Positions 11,701 through 23,555 of a DNA stretch of 64,000 bases are shown here, in pieces (positions within the stretch are counted from its first letter, which is position 1; every line of letters begins with the position of its first letter). Both the position numbers and the translations under genes were made by a program. The notes beneath the pieces were generated by a model that saw only the letters and a program-made list of their open reading frames with translations, was not told where the DNA came from and searched no databases. The stretch is from Phallusia mammillata (Eukaryota; Chordata; Ascidiacea; Phlebobranchia; Ascidiidae), in assembly GCA_003260075.1 (NCBI GenBank), contig QLIY01000013.1, forward strand, positions 310,001-374,000, written 5' to 3'.

Positions 11701-14700
11701 TGCAACTTGCACCGGTTATCAAAAGACCTACAAATGCGTCTGCAAGCACGGTTACCAAGGCAACGGAAAGATTTGCAAACGTAAGTACATACCAACAAGT
11801 TTAAAACAAATTAAACAAAGGTAACGAATAAAAAATGGGCGATGAGATATCATTAAGTTCTCCATCACGGAGTGTGTTATAACTAAACCAGGTTATTCTT
11901 TGTAGCTTTCATATTTACACTACAATTCACTGTTAACACATATTTTAGAATTTAGTTTTGAAATCTTTAAGACAAAGGAATGAATATGTATTTTTTTCGC
12001 AGCAATCAACCCATGCGACGGTTACCAATGTCCAGCATACTCACACTGCACTTACAGTGGCAAAGTTAGACGATGTGTTTGTGATGACGGCTACATCAAG
12101 ACCCAATATGGATGCAAACGTAAGGAAAAATCCCCCTTTCAAAACTACTGTTATTTTGGCACGCCAAAGTAATAAAAATTAACTTATTTTTAGGCCCAGA
12201 CCCATGCGCCAACCACGACTGTAGTGAACATGCAACTTGCACCGGTTACCAAAAAACCTACAAGTGCGTCTGCAAGCACGGTTACCAAGGCAACGGAAAG
12301 TATTGCAAACGTAAGTAGATTTTTGGTAGCATTATATTTACAAAACGTAATAACCAAAGGTAACGACTTGAAATAAATTGCATAAAATATCGCTTGAATC
12401 AAACCTTGGCCCTGGTATCGTGGTCTAAATGATTTTGTGTCTTTTTTACTTTACCAATCTTCTATTTACTACAGCAATCAACCCATGCCATGGCTACCAA
12501 TGTCCAGCATACTCGCATTGTACTTACAGTGGAAAGGTTAGACGATGTGTTTGTGATGACGGTTACATCAATACCAAATACGGATGCAAACGTAAGAATA
12601 GTGACGTTTTTGAACAGCACTGCTTTTTGACAAAAAAAGTCTAAAAAATTGTTTTGCTTATTTTAGGCCCAGACCCATGCGCCAACCACGACTGTAGTGA
12701 ACATGCAACTTGCACAAGCTATCAGAAAACTTACAAATGCGTATGCAAGCACGGTTACACAGGCAACGGAAAAATTTGCAAACGTAAGCATAGCATGATA
12801 AAGTTCAATAAATGCAATCCCCCCATCTCTAATCAAACAATCAACATTATTTAACGCACATGTAACGATATGTGCTAAACCCTCTCCAAAAAATGACTGG
12901 ATACTCTATTAAACAGTGTTATGTGTTTTTGAGTTGAGTTTATTTCGCCCGTCAAAATCGTAGCAGCACAATTGCGCTACAATATTTACCAAGCCGGAAA
13001 TAGCTGCACAACGTACAAACGTTAAGAAGTGCAAAAAAGTTGAGGGCAAAATTGATGGATAAATGGTAGACGCGCTGCAGCTACACCGTTAAATTCTTGA
13101 TAATGGCCGATTTTACGATAGCAAGATAAAAATGTTGCCCTGCTATTGATAACATTGACCATTTTTGTGCTTCTCTATTTCAGCTGTTGACCCATGCTAC
13201 AACATAAACTGCCACGAATATGCACGATGTGTGGTGAGCTCATACAAACAAGCCAAGTGTGTTTGTAATGATGGATACAAAGGAGACGGACAATACTGCA
13301 AAAGTAAGTTTAGACCGGTTAACGAGTATTGCTCTTTTTGCAGTTTTTGTTATATCGACGTTTCGACGTCCCATACAAGACGTCTTCATCAGGATAATGG
13401 CCTATCTTGCAAGACTAATGCCTAGCAGCAATAGCTTATCAGTAAAGCTTGATGTATTTACGGTTCTGATTTTTAAGCAGTGTTTGTTATGCCTTGAGCC
13501 TAGTTTTTTTGAAAAAAAAACGGTGGTAAACTTAGTTATGCAAAAATAAATGCAAGATCGGAAATTTAATCGGAGGGATAACATCGTTTACCGTGTAACT
13601 TCTTGGTATGGACAACTCCATAAAGATTCTTTTCAGGGGAATTGCAAAGATGTATTACAATAGGCCACAATATTCATAACGATTTTATGTTGTAACGTAA
13701 TAATCACGCACTGAAAACACAATATTTAACTGCTATCGCAAAAAAATGTTCATGAGGCTTTTACACATTTTTAAAGCGGGACGCATCCCCGCCCCACCCA
13801 ATAATTGTTACCTGTTTAACCAATCAACTCTCATCATGCACCCTGGTTGTTTGTCTGTGTTCAAAGTAGCCCATGATCAACAAACACGTATATTTTTTTA
13901 CAGAGCCCGACCCTTGCTATTACGGAGCATGCGGATATAACTCGATTTGTATTCCTAAACACGGAAAAGCAGTTTGTAAATGCAAACCTGGCTACGTTAA
14001 AGGCAAAGGAGGATATTGCGTTGGTAAGTATGTATAAAAAACGACCATGTTTTGTCAGTTTATAATTACTAGTTTTGTAAAACTGAATATTTGTCTAAAA
14101 AAGTTTTTTTTGTGGATTTAAATGAAACATTATCGTTCAGTATCAGAAAATGCCTCCTAAATTTGTCAAACCCCCCCCCCCAAGGAGGATATTGCGTTGG
14201 TAAGTATGTATAAAAAACGACCATGTTTTTGTCAGTTTATAATTATTAGTTTTGTAAAACTGAATATTTGTCAGAGAAAAGTTTTTTTTGTGGATATAAA
14301 TGAAACATTATCGTTCATATCAGAAAATGCCTCCTAAATTTGTCAAAAAACGTTTATTATCAGAAAATGCCTCCTAAAATTATTAAAAATTAGAAAATGC
14401 CTCTTAAAAGTATTCAAAAAATTGTTTAATATCAAAAAATGGCTCTTCAATTTTGATTTTTTTCACCCAATCAATTTTACGAAAAAAGACGCACAGAGAA
14501 AATTTATTTAGTGTCTTTGTGGTAGAAACCAATTACATTTTTTTGCTCCCTTACAGCTGACCGATGTTACAACAACAACTGTCACGAATACGCAACCTGT
14601 ACCGCCAACTTCTTCTGGGGTTACACGTGTCGCTGCAAGCCCGGTTACTACGGCAACGGATACCATTGCGCAGGTAAGGACACCTTGACGTCATAAGTTC

Positions 14701-16110
14701 AGTGATCCGTGAAAAAGAATGTTTACGTTCAAATTCCGACCGGTCCGCGCCATGAGATCAAAACGCTAAATCATAAAACGCATTCTTTCCGAGTCGTGTA
14801 TTTTTCTTTGTTGTCGCTACTTTAAGTGGTAAAGCTTCTGCTTAAGCAATGAGGCGTGTCCGTGGGTTAGTTCTTAGACCGTGCCAGGCCGCGCGGCCCG
14901 GCCATGGGATTTTTTTAGTCCAATTACAAAGCTACCATTCGTTTGAGACAGGAGCCTTCTGTTTTCGTGTTGGAGTCGCGACATGCTATAAGAGTAATGA
15001 TTGGCGCATTTTTAATTGTTAGCCTTGAAAGGACTGACCGTTTTATCGTGGTGCAGTTCTTATGTCTGGCCTAATTATTCCGAGAGTGTCCATCTTTTGA
15101 TTTTTAATTACAAGAGTTAGGCGTCGTGATTGGTATCACTGTGTCGCCGCCAATGACACTACACACTCAACGCAAATGGGCAAATAATATTAGGGGGATT
15201 TTTTATTGATGTTTTTTAGGGAAATGACTTCATACAGTTGGAAACAGACTTTTCCATATTAGTTAAGCCTAAAAAGCACAGACTAAAAATAACAACAAAC
15301 AAAATAACGTGGAATTACGAAATTTATAGAAGCATTGACATGTTTAGCTAACATGTCAGTGTTGTTAAGCGGTGGTTGGACTTTTCTGCACACAAAGAGG
15401 ATTAGTCTTTCAGCTCTAGGCGTGTTGACACTTGTTTACAAACGGTTTTAAATCTAGGTTTAGTCAAAGCATAACATGACTCAGAAAAATGACGTTTCAA
15501 AACACACATGAGTATACATTTTTCGTCACTAAGATTGTTATCACGTCATATTACAGACTCTTACCGAATACTGAACGTTTTTTCGGGTGGGCATGTAAAA
15601 AAAACACAGCATAAAACATTGGTTTCCTGAGGACATTTTTTATTGTTCTGTCACTAATGCATGTATTTTATTTTTAGCTCCCAAACAGACTTGCCACAAT
15701 CGATGTGGACTCTACAACAAAGCATGGAGTTGCCAATGCCACCCTGCATGTAAAAACACCAAGAGCTGTTGTTCCGATTATACCCAATACTGTAAGTATG
15801 CCAAAAAGTTAATGAAATAACTTACAAAGTGTAAGCACACAAAACCATGACATTTTGTACAACCATAATACATGAGATTTTTATCCATAATACACATGTT
15901 AAACGATTCGATTCCGAAAATTACGACCTAAAAAATAACAAATGACAAGTGTAATCTTCCTGTGCCTATTTTATAAGTCGGTAATAAAAATAACTCGAAT
16001 TATATTTGTCAATGAAGCGATACCCTTGTTTAAAATCTATCGTTTAAAACAATAGCTAACCACTTTTTCTTATCATTGCAGGCTCAAAGAAATACCAACA
16101 TGGCAAATAA
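5780..16110 (+). CDS. Secreted multi-EGF protein with C-terminal somatomedin-B domain
   Basis: Exons: 5780-6005, 6309-6434, 6668-6799, 7098-7202, 7289-7405, 8211-8330, 8618-8737, 9168-9284, 9693-9809, 10065-10181, 10255-10371, 10551-10670, 11009-11125, 11197-11313, 11463-11579, 11664-11780, 12003-12119, 12194-12310, 12475-12591, 12667-12783, 13184-13303, 13904-14023, 14557-14673, 15678-15791, 16082-16110; total 2970 nt, 989 aa. A signal peptide (residues 1-22, ending AHFAHA) precedes one EGF-like domain per exon through exon 23, spaced C-x4-C-x5-C-x8-C-x-C-x10-C. Every intron is phase 1. Exon 24 is a somatomedin-B domain with eight cysteines, including the CCSDY core. No transmembrane segment or GPI tail is seen, and the EGF domains lack the usual calcium-binding acidic start, so a secreted adhesive or matrix protein is likely. 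Ascidian vitelline-coat proteins also carry EGF arrays, but I see no ZP domain and do not assign that role. Exon 7 may be an assembly duplicate of exon 6. Confidence 0.9.
7764..7800 (+). pseudogene. Truncated copy of EGF exon 5 end
   Basis: The last 37 bases of exon 5 and its donor recur directly after a C10 run (7754-7763), followed by a diverged copy of the intron. There is no acceptor, so it cannot be spliced as an exon. It is one of the copy-run-copy joins and probably an unmerged allele. Confidence 0.8.
10806..10948. mobile_element. TA-flanked MITE (Tc1/mariner or pogo type)
   Basis: Inverted ends TGGTAAACCTCGG and CCGAGGTTTACTG are flanked by TA at 10804-10805 and 10949-10950. It sits in intron 12 of the EGF gene. 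The same terminal sequence occurs at 54058-54241 and 60375-60566. Confidence 0.75.
11009..12783 (+). repeat. Four tandem copies of a two-exon EGF unit
   Basis: Exons 13/14, 15/16, 17/18 and 19/20 alternate between type A (CPAYSHCTYSGKVRKCVCDD-like) and type B (PDPCANHDCSEYATC-like). Copies within each type are nearly identical, and the short introns between A and B are also related. This is a recent intragenic amplification of a two-exon cassette, separate from the homopolymer joins because no G or C run lies between the units. Confidence 0.85.
12937..13089. repeat. Dispersed repeat, copy 2
   Basis: Partner of 4078-4234, in the same orientation, lying in intron 20 of the EGF gene. The ends GTTTATTTC and ACGCGCTGCAGCTACACCG are conserved. 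Confidence 0.6.
13345..13410 (-). repeat. CTGATGA/GAAACGTC repeat terminus
   Basis: On the minus strand this reads CTGATGAA, then GACGTC, an 8-nt loop, GACGTC, then GAAACGTCG. The two GACGTC arms pair perfectly between the CTGATGA and GAAA boxes. Related ends occur at 24003-24060, 24190-24245 and 24480-24545. Termini like this are known from Penelope-like and related retroelements; this assignment is inference. Confidence 0.45.
14816..14886 (+). repeat. tRNA-derived SINE head
   Basis: An A-box-like TAAGTGGTAAAGC is followed by GCTTAAGCAATGAGG and a degraded B box GGGTTAGTTCTTAGACC at tRNA-like spacing. The arms do not fold into an intact tRNA. It lies in intron 23 of the EGF gene. Confidence 0.5.
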
Positions 16111-16806
16111 GCTCACTAGGTCTCATTTAGAGTTTCTGGGCAGCTTTGTACAAAGGAAAACTTCGCTACTGCCTAAAGATGCGTTTCAATACATTTTGCC
16201 GACCTTGCCCTCCCTAACGATCTTGCTCGAGGGCAGAAGATTTTACTCCTTTAAGCCACTTCTTTAGTGTTAATTATCTTGCTTTGTGATAAAATTGTTT
16301 TCGCTACCCGTTCCGCCAAGGAGCACTTTCTGCTTGAATAAAAATATGTACTGAGATTCATTGAACTGTGATCTGTTAAACATGCCAAGTAGCACGGCGG
16401 CAGCGGTTCACGTGTGGTTTGATTCGATACAATAAGGCTTAAAAGTCTTGTTTTGTTGACATACATACGTTAGTTACTCATTGACAGAACTGAAGCTAAC
16501 ATTAATATGATACAGTTACTTCGCTGAGAGACAGCTTGGTGTTATAAGTCCAGGCAAAGCGTGTAGAGGTTCAAAAATGTGTGATGTACGACAGAAAAGT
16601 ACTTTATTTGGGACTTTAAATAAAAGGATTACAGTGGTAAATGCTGTAGGTACAGCAGTAAAGTGTGCTAATTCAATTACCCTTAAGGTGCCCGACTGAA
16701 ATGGCAAGCTAAAACGACTATGACTATTTGAACCGTGACAATATCTCCTTTATAGCAGGGAATCTAAAATCATAAGTTACAAACCTGATTGCTGTTGTCC
16801 AGCAAT
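16111..16806. other. 3' UTR of EGF gene and intergenic spacer
   Basis: Contains the 3' UTR of the EGF/SMB gene, its polyadenylation signal and the 5' flank of the first sulfotransferase-like gene. No independent gene is seen. Most of the spacer recurs at 19640-20134 as part of the segmental duplication. Confidence 0.7.
16337..16342 (+). terminator. Polyadenylation signal of the EGF/SMB gene
   Basis: AATAAA lies 227 nt after the stop codon of the EGF/SMB gene. Confidence 0.6.
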
Positions 16807-19144
16807 ATGAAGGTGATCGTAGCAGGTTTTTCAAAAACTGGCACAAAAACGTTAAACGCTGCACTTGTCGAACTTGGATATAATGTGTATGATTTTCTTG
16901 AGCATTTCTGGTACGCCGGGAAAGAATGGATAGCTTGCATGGAATCAGGCGACTATTCAGGCTTAAAGGAGAAATATAAGAATGTTGACGCAGTTTGTGA
17001 TGCTCCTGCATATTACTACTGGCAAGAACTGCTTGAACTTTTCCCAGATGCCAAGGTACATAAATATTGCAACATGCAGCAATTTATACAAATCTTAAAC
17101 AGAGGTTTCAAATTTGACAGTTTCAGTCAAATCGTAATGCTCTACTCTTATGCTAAGCTATTTCATGTTGAGTTATAAGTCGGGCAAGCTTTTTTCAAAA
17201 AAAGTTAGTTTTCAATTACCCAGTTTGAATGTTCCATCGATATTTGCTTCATTTATTGTTGTGTAATAACTATAGAATGTCGTGCAATACAGTAGTTGTG
17301 TGTAGACTTGTTCATTTTATTGCCTCTTTATAATATCAACTGACCCTATGCTATCGTGTGGCATCTCAAGAGACGTAACCCAAGCGCAGCGCAACGATAT
17401 AAGTCGCAACGGCCTTAGCGGCGGTTCAACAATTTCTTTAAATTCCAAGTAAAATCGAGTTTTCGGTGCATTAGGTCTCAGTCAAGGGTACATTTCCAAG
17501 AAGCGCTAAAACCCCCCCCCCGGCGGTTCAACAATTTCTTTAAATTCCAAGTAAAATCGAGTTTTCGGTACATTAGGTCTCAGTCAAGGGTACATTTCCA
17601 AGAAGCGCAAAAATTATTTCTGCCGTATCAACATTGACTGCTGTATTGTGGCCAGTTTTTGGTCTGTTGTTTTTGGTCTGTTGTCAATCATTGCAGCAAA
17701 ATTAATTTTCCTTAACTGCTGTTTGTGCACGCATTGTAAGTTGCAAACATACAAACTTAGAATTCTAAACATTCAAATTTATGTCTATTTTAGGTCATAC
17801 TGATGTTAAGAGATGAAAAAGCGTGGTTCAAAAGTCTTCAGACACAAATGGACGCCGCCAACAGTAATGTTATACATCGACTGGTCTGTCTTTGTCCCAC
17901 AGGATATGCTTTGCATTGGTTCTTTAACTACATAGGTAAGATAACTTTGATCCGAATAATAGCGGTTTTTATTTATTTATTTTTTTCACGGGGTTCGAAC
18001 CCAGGACTCTCCCGGGGACGAATCCCGATCAGGTTTTTTTATGTCTGTACATGGGTCAGGCGCGCCGGAACATTCGGCCAAATTGCTTAGTATAGCAACA
18101 CCTTGTGTATGAAATAAATTCTGCAAGAAGTGTATTTTTGTCACGTTGCGATTGTATTCAGGCATATCGCTATTTGGAACTCGCCCTTTATGGCCTTGGC
18201 AAAAACAGTTTACATACGAAGGCAAGGCATTAATGGCTTATCGGAGGCACAACCAACATGTCTTACAGGTATATATTGCTTGTAATGTAGTACATTTTGT
18301 TTTGTTGTTTCTCAGAACGCATACTTTAAAACAGTGCTTCTTAAACCGCCGGTCAGAATTAACTACCAGTATTCTACGTTTTGATTGCAAACATTTTCAG
18401 AGCTTTCTAGCCTAATAAATGCTCTGTCTAAAGCTTATTTTTAACTATCTGGATCGAAAACTATTTGTGGTACTATGACGTATCAAACTATGATTGTTGT
18501 TACAGAATGTTTTTAATTCGCTTTAGTATCACAGGGATAATTAACAATAATATGATAAGTTCATTGCTTTAAGTTTAATTCTAATAAAACCGCCGGATAA
18601 TCGTTTTGCAATTTATTCTGTCGGAGACTTGAATTGTAACATTAACTCCTCACCATTTACTGAATCTTATAAGCTGTAAATATGGCTGTACAGTGGTTCT
18701 CCACCGTTCTAAGCTTGAGCATCGGTCAGACTTTGTAGAATCTTAACTTAAAAGTAGCAAACACAGTAGATTTCCCTGCAATCAAAAGCGATATAAAAAC
18801 ATACAATTGCAACAATCGCATTTTATTACGTCACACTAATGTATGACTGCAAGTTTGTTTATTATCAGAACGCACCAAAGGATAAACTTTTAATTTACGA
18901 CGTCAAAGACGGTTGGGGGCCGCTATGTGAGTTCTTGGGGGTCGAAAACCCAAATACAACTTTTCCACACAAGAATATTCGGGGAGCGGCGCTCGAAGAA
19001 GCGATACAAAATCATCCAGTGTTCCTGCGAATTAAAAAAGAAATGGCTGTCACTTTTGCAGGCTTGTCGGTATTAATTGCAACAGGGTGTTATTTCGCTT
19101 ATCCATCCGCCGTTAAGTCTATTACTGACATGTTTTGGTCCTAG
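16807..19144 (+). CDS. Sulfotransferase-like protein, copy 1, tail-anchored
   Basis: Exons 16807-17055, 17794-17935, 18162-18268 and 18869-19144 (774 nt, 257 aa), all with GT/AG ends and phases 0, 1, 0. The N-terminus MKVIVAGFSKTGTKT is a nucleotide-binding loop of the sulfotransferase 5'-phosphosulfate type (residues 7-15). RDEKAWFKSL (R89, S97) fits the 3'-phosphate-binding motif. The pattern matches the Sulfotransfer_4-like group (PF17784), often mislabelled NAD-dependent epimerase. A hydrophobic segment near residues 227-246 suggests a C-terminal membrane anchor. Expected chemistry is PAPS-dependent sulfation, but no substrate can be inferred. The ATG at 16807 is the first in frame. A 90-bp intron segment is duplicated around a C10 run (17512-17521). 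Confidence 0.9.
17420..17612. repeat. Intronic copy-run-copy join
   Basis: Copy 17421-17511, C10 at 17512-17521, copy 17522-17612. Only one copy exists at the matching place in sulfotransferase copy 2 (22261-22360), which shows the doubled state is derived or artefactual. Confidence 0.85.
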
Positions 19145-20134
19145 TTATAAGACGTTTTTTATTGTAGAAAATGTTTTTTTTAATTTAAAGTCAAAGGTGT
19201 ATAAGAAAATTGATTATAACTTATCAAAATAATGTTGGTGCAACAGTTGCAATATAAATGGAAAAATATATGCGCAAGCCGCATCCTTAAGTTGTGTTTA
19301 AAATTTCGCTTGATAATTAGCATTTCAATTGTTTCTTTGTTGGTTCTAAAAGTGAATGCATCTTCTAACAACTCGCGCTGAACCACTTGGAAAATTTTCT
19401 GCATTTCATGATTTACTTTTATTTTTATGATCTACGTTTGTACCTTTGTGTTACTTTTACTTCACTGTTAATCGTTTTACCGCCTTTGCTATTGATCGCA
19501 AAATAAACTTAGTGAATTTGATTTGAAAACGACCGACAAATCTGTTTCAGCAGCTCTCATGAACCCATGATTATTTTGTAATAGCAAACCACTTTTCTTA
19601 TAATTGCAGGCTCAAAGAAATACCAACTTGGCAACTAAGCTCGTTAGATCTCATTTAGAGTTGCCAGGCAGTTTTTTTACAAAGGAAAACTTCGCTACTG
19701 TCTAAAAATGCGCTTCAATACATTTTGCCAAGCGGCTTACTTGTGGTTTGATTCAATTCAAGTCCCAACAGTCTTGTTTTGCCCCAACAGACATACTTAC
19801 GTTCGTTATTTATTGACGGAGCTAAAGTCAACTTCAGTATCATAAAGTTACCTTGCTGACAGAGAGCTTGGAGTTATAAGTCAAGGCAAAGCATGTAAAA
19901 GTTCAAAACTGTGTGAAGTACGGCAGAAAAGTGTAGGCTTGATTTGGGACTTTAAGTAAAAAGATTAAAGTGCTAAATGCTTTAAATATAAAAGTCAAGT
20001 TTATTAACTCAGCTACCATTAGGGCTCCTGATTAAAATAGGAGGTTAAAACGACTAATACAATTTGACTGGTGACATATATAGTACAGAATCTCAAATCA
20101 TAAGTTACATATCTGATTGCTGTTGTCCAGCAAT
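19145..20134. other. Spacer between sulfotransferase copies 1 and 2
   Basis: Holds the 3' flank of copy 1 (AATAAA at 19502-19507), a duplicated last exon of the EGF gene (19610-19638) with its degraded 3' UTR, and the 5' flank of copy 2. The last 90 bp closely match the flank before copy 1. Confidence 0.7.
19610..19638 (+). pseudogene. Duplicated last exon of the EGF/SMB gene
   Basis: After an intact acceptor (TAATTGCAG) the sequence encodes SKKYQLGN and a stop, matching SKKYQHGK-stop of EGF exon 25 (16082-16110). The following ~120 bp match the EGF 3' UTR. No other EGF exons accompany it, so it is a stranded exon carried by the tandem duplication. Use as an alternative last exon is possible but not shown. 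Confidence 0.8.
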
Positions 20135-23100
20135 ATGAAGGTCATCGTAGCAGGGTTTTCCAAAACCGGCACAAAAACGTTAAACGCTGCACTTGTCGAA
20201 CTTGGATATAATGTGTATGATTTTCTTGAGCATTTCTGGTACGCCGGGAAAGAATGGATAGCTTGTATGGAATCGGGCGACTACTCAGGCTTAAAGGAGA
20301 AATATGAGAATGTTGACGCAGTTTGTGATGTTCCTGCATATTACTACTGGCAAGAACTGCTTGAACTTTTCCCAGATGCCAAGGTACATATAGATTTCAG
20401 CATAAAGTATGCTAAGCTCTTTCAGAGTTCTAAGTCGGGCAAACTTTTTCATATAGGCTGGTAAAAAAACACTGGGAGTAACAAAGCCGTTTTGAAATGG
20501 AAATTCCACTGCAAAACGTTATTTGTCTCACGAGAAACGACATTCGACTTTTTGTTGTTAGCTAGTTTCTTGTATATTAGGCACACTTGGCAAACTAGTT
20601 TTGTCAGCAGTAAAAGCTAATGAATCCCTGGCCCAGGTCCTTCAAAACAGCTCTTGTCTTTACACTCGGCCACTTTAGTAAATCGAACTTTTGGACGTAA
20701 ATAGCTTTTCTTTTGTGAAAGTTATTGTCCACTATTATAATAGTGGTATACCAGTAAAATGTTCCATATATATTTGCTTCATTTATTGTTGAGTAATAAT
20801 AAGACTTGTTGTGTAATAATAAGTATGCAATGGCGTGGGCCTGTTGCTGCTCAAGTACATTGCAGTGGTTGTGTGTGTAAACTTGTTTATTTTATTGCTT
20901 CATTTAAAATTTTGTTTGGTGTTCCGCAAAATCATTTTTTAAGTGGCTCAAAAAAGATTGAAAAACACTACCCTATACTATCGTGTTGCACCTCAAGAGA
21001 CATACAGCCAGGGTTACCATAGCCGTGGACTCCAAAATAAGGACAGTCGAAAATTAATTTTTACACGAAACAAAGCAAACGCTTTTGAACAAATCTTTGA
21101 AACAATCTGTTCCAGTAACTCCTTTTTCATACAAATTACTTTGTGCATCGGACGGCGCAGCTCAGGTCTAGGATTGCTTTTACTTGTAGCAGGAATTTAA
21201 CTGTAATTCTACTCACCTGTTCCCTGTAAGACAAAGTAAGGAATTAGTAAAAAAACATTTCATAGAAATGAGGACAATAACTATTTTATGACATTGTCTT
21301 TCAAAATAAGGACAAATCTTAGACATAATGACGGCATGGCAACCCTGCATATAGCCTAAACCAGTGGTTCCCAACCTTTTTGCAGTCACGAACCCCTTTT
21401 ATAAATTTTATCGGTCTGCGGACCCCCAACGTACTTTAGCCGTTTTTCGTTTCCTTCATTATACCTATACGTTATTATACTATTTGGGGGGCAGAATTAT
21501 CAACCTTCACAGTCCTTTAATCTCAATAAAGTTCTGTACTGTAGCACAGTGCTCTTCAACCCTCTTTGGTCTGGTGAACCCTTAAAGTTGTTGTGACGAA
21601 CTCATGCACCCTGTTTACTTAAAATCAAAACTTTTGACGTAAATTTACGTCAATCTGCACTGTGCGCAAAGCGTCTTTTGAAGTAGATATACGTCGACTG
21701 CACTGAAAGTGTTAGACATAAACAGTCAAAAAAATAAAAGGTTCATTTATACATCAATTGAAACCTACACCCTTTTTCTAATATCCTGAAGGTCAAACAT
21801 TAATGGTTCATTAAAGTTTGTGATGCACCCTTGTATACCATTTCGTACTGGTGCACCCCATGCATATTTTGGTGCACCCTAGGGTGCACCGTGCACACCG
21901 GTTGAAGAGCACTGCTGTAGCAGTCAATGCAACAAAGAGATAAATTTTGTAGTGTACAATGCTTAAAACAAAGCACAAAGAATTCTATTGTTATTGTATG
22001 TTGTGATGTCACAATGGAGGAACAATCACAAGTTTTTCTTGATCCAAGGATTTGATAAACAGTTTGCACTCAGATGCAGGATTGTAAAAACGGTTTGGGA
22101 ACTTAAAAATATTGTACTGTTGTTAATACTACTACAAATGTTTGTCTCCACACGGACCCCCTGAAACCATCTCACGGACCCCTTGGGGGTCCGCGAACCC
22201 CAGGTTGGGAACCACTGCCTAAACGAAAGATAACGAATAAAGTCACGTAAATGGCCTTAGCGACGGTTCAAATGATTCTTTGAGTTCCAAGTAAAATCAA
22301 CTTTCCGGTGCATTAGGTCTCAGTCAAGGGTACATTTTCAAGAAGCGCTAAATTTATTTCTGCCGTATCAACATTGGCTGCTGTATTGTGGCCAGTTTTT
22401 GGTTTGCAGTACCGCTTAATCATTACCGCTCATTCTACCCGCTCATTGCTAAGTTAAATTTCTTCAACTGCTGTTTTGTGTGTGCAGATTTCTAAACATT
22501 CAAATTTGTGTCTATTTTAGGTCATACTAATGTTGAGGGATGAAAAAGCGTGGTATAAAAGTCTTCAAACACAAATGAACGCCGCCAACAGTAATGTTAT
22601 ATTTCGACTGCTTCGCCTCTGCCCAACGGGATATGCTTTGCATTGGTTCTTTAACTACATTGGTGAGATAACTTTGATCAGAATATTAGAGGTTTGACAA
22701 ATAATGAAACAATTGCTCTGTAGCAACACCTTGTGCATAAAATAAACTCCTTGATTACCAAACTTTAATGACGTTGTTTGTGTATTCAGGCATATCGCTA
22801 TTTGGAACTCGGCCTTTATGGCCTTGGCAAACACAGTTTACAGCCGAAGGCAAGGCATTAATGGCTTATCGGAGGCACAACCAGGGGGGGGGGTACTTTA
22901 ATGGCGTTGTTTGTGTATTCAGGCATATCGGTATTTGGAACTCGGCCTTTATGGCCTTGGCAAACACGGTTTACAGCCGAAGGCAAGGCATTAATGGCTT
23001 ATCGGAGGCACAACCAACATGTCTTGCAGGTATTAGGATGCAAAGGTTTTGACAAATTTACTTTTGCATCAGTGCTTCTCAAATCGCTGGTCACAATCAA

Positions 23101-23501
23101 CAACGTGTTATCACAATCAGTCTACGTGTTAAATGCTAACTCCTTCAGGTATAGCTAGGATTACCAGACGACTGAATTTTTTTCTCGACATGTCCGGAAT
23201 TTCGACGTAAAATCAGTGTCCCGAAAAAAATCACTTCTAATGTTTTTAGCCTAACCTGCAGTAGTTTTCACATTACTTTTCCTGAAGGACTAAAAAGTTT
23301 ACGTTTTTACCTGGGGGGGGGGTCTCGACATGTCCGGAATTTCGGCGTAAAATCTTTTCACATTACTTTTCCTGAAGGACTAAAAAGTTTACGTTTTTAC
23401 CTGTTGTCTAGGCTTGGTTTGGTGCATGATGCTGCCTAAATTCGTACAAAACAGCTTATCACAGTGGTTCCCAAACTTTTTCATATTTTTTTCAAAACGG
23501 T

Positions 23502-23555
<54 letters not shown>

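Noticed and set aside
17992-18002. GGTTCGAACCC as a tRNA B box
   Set aside because: The motif is palindromic and no A box at tRNA spacing or foldable cloverleaf was found on either strand. At most it is a SINE scrap.
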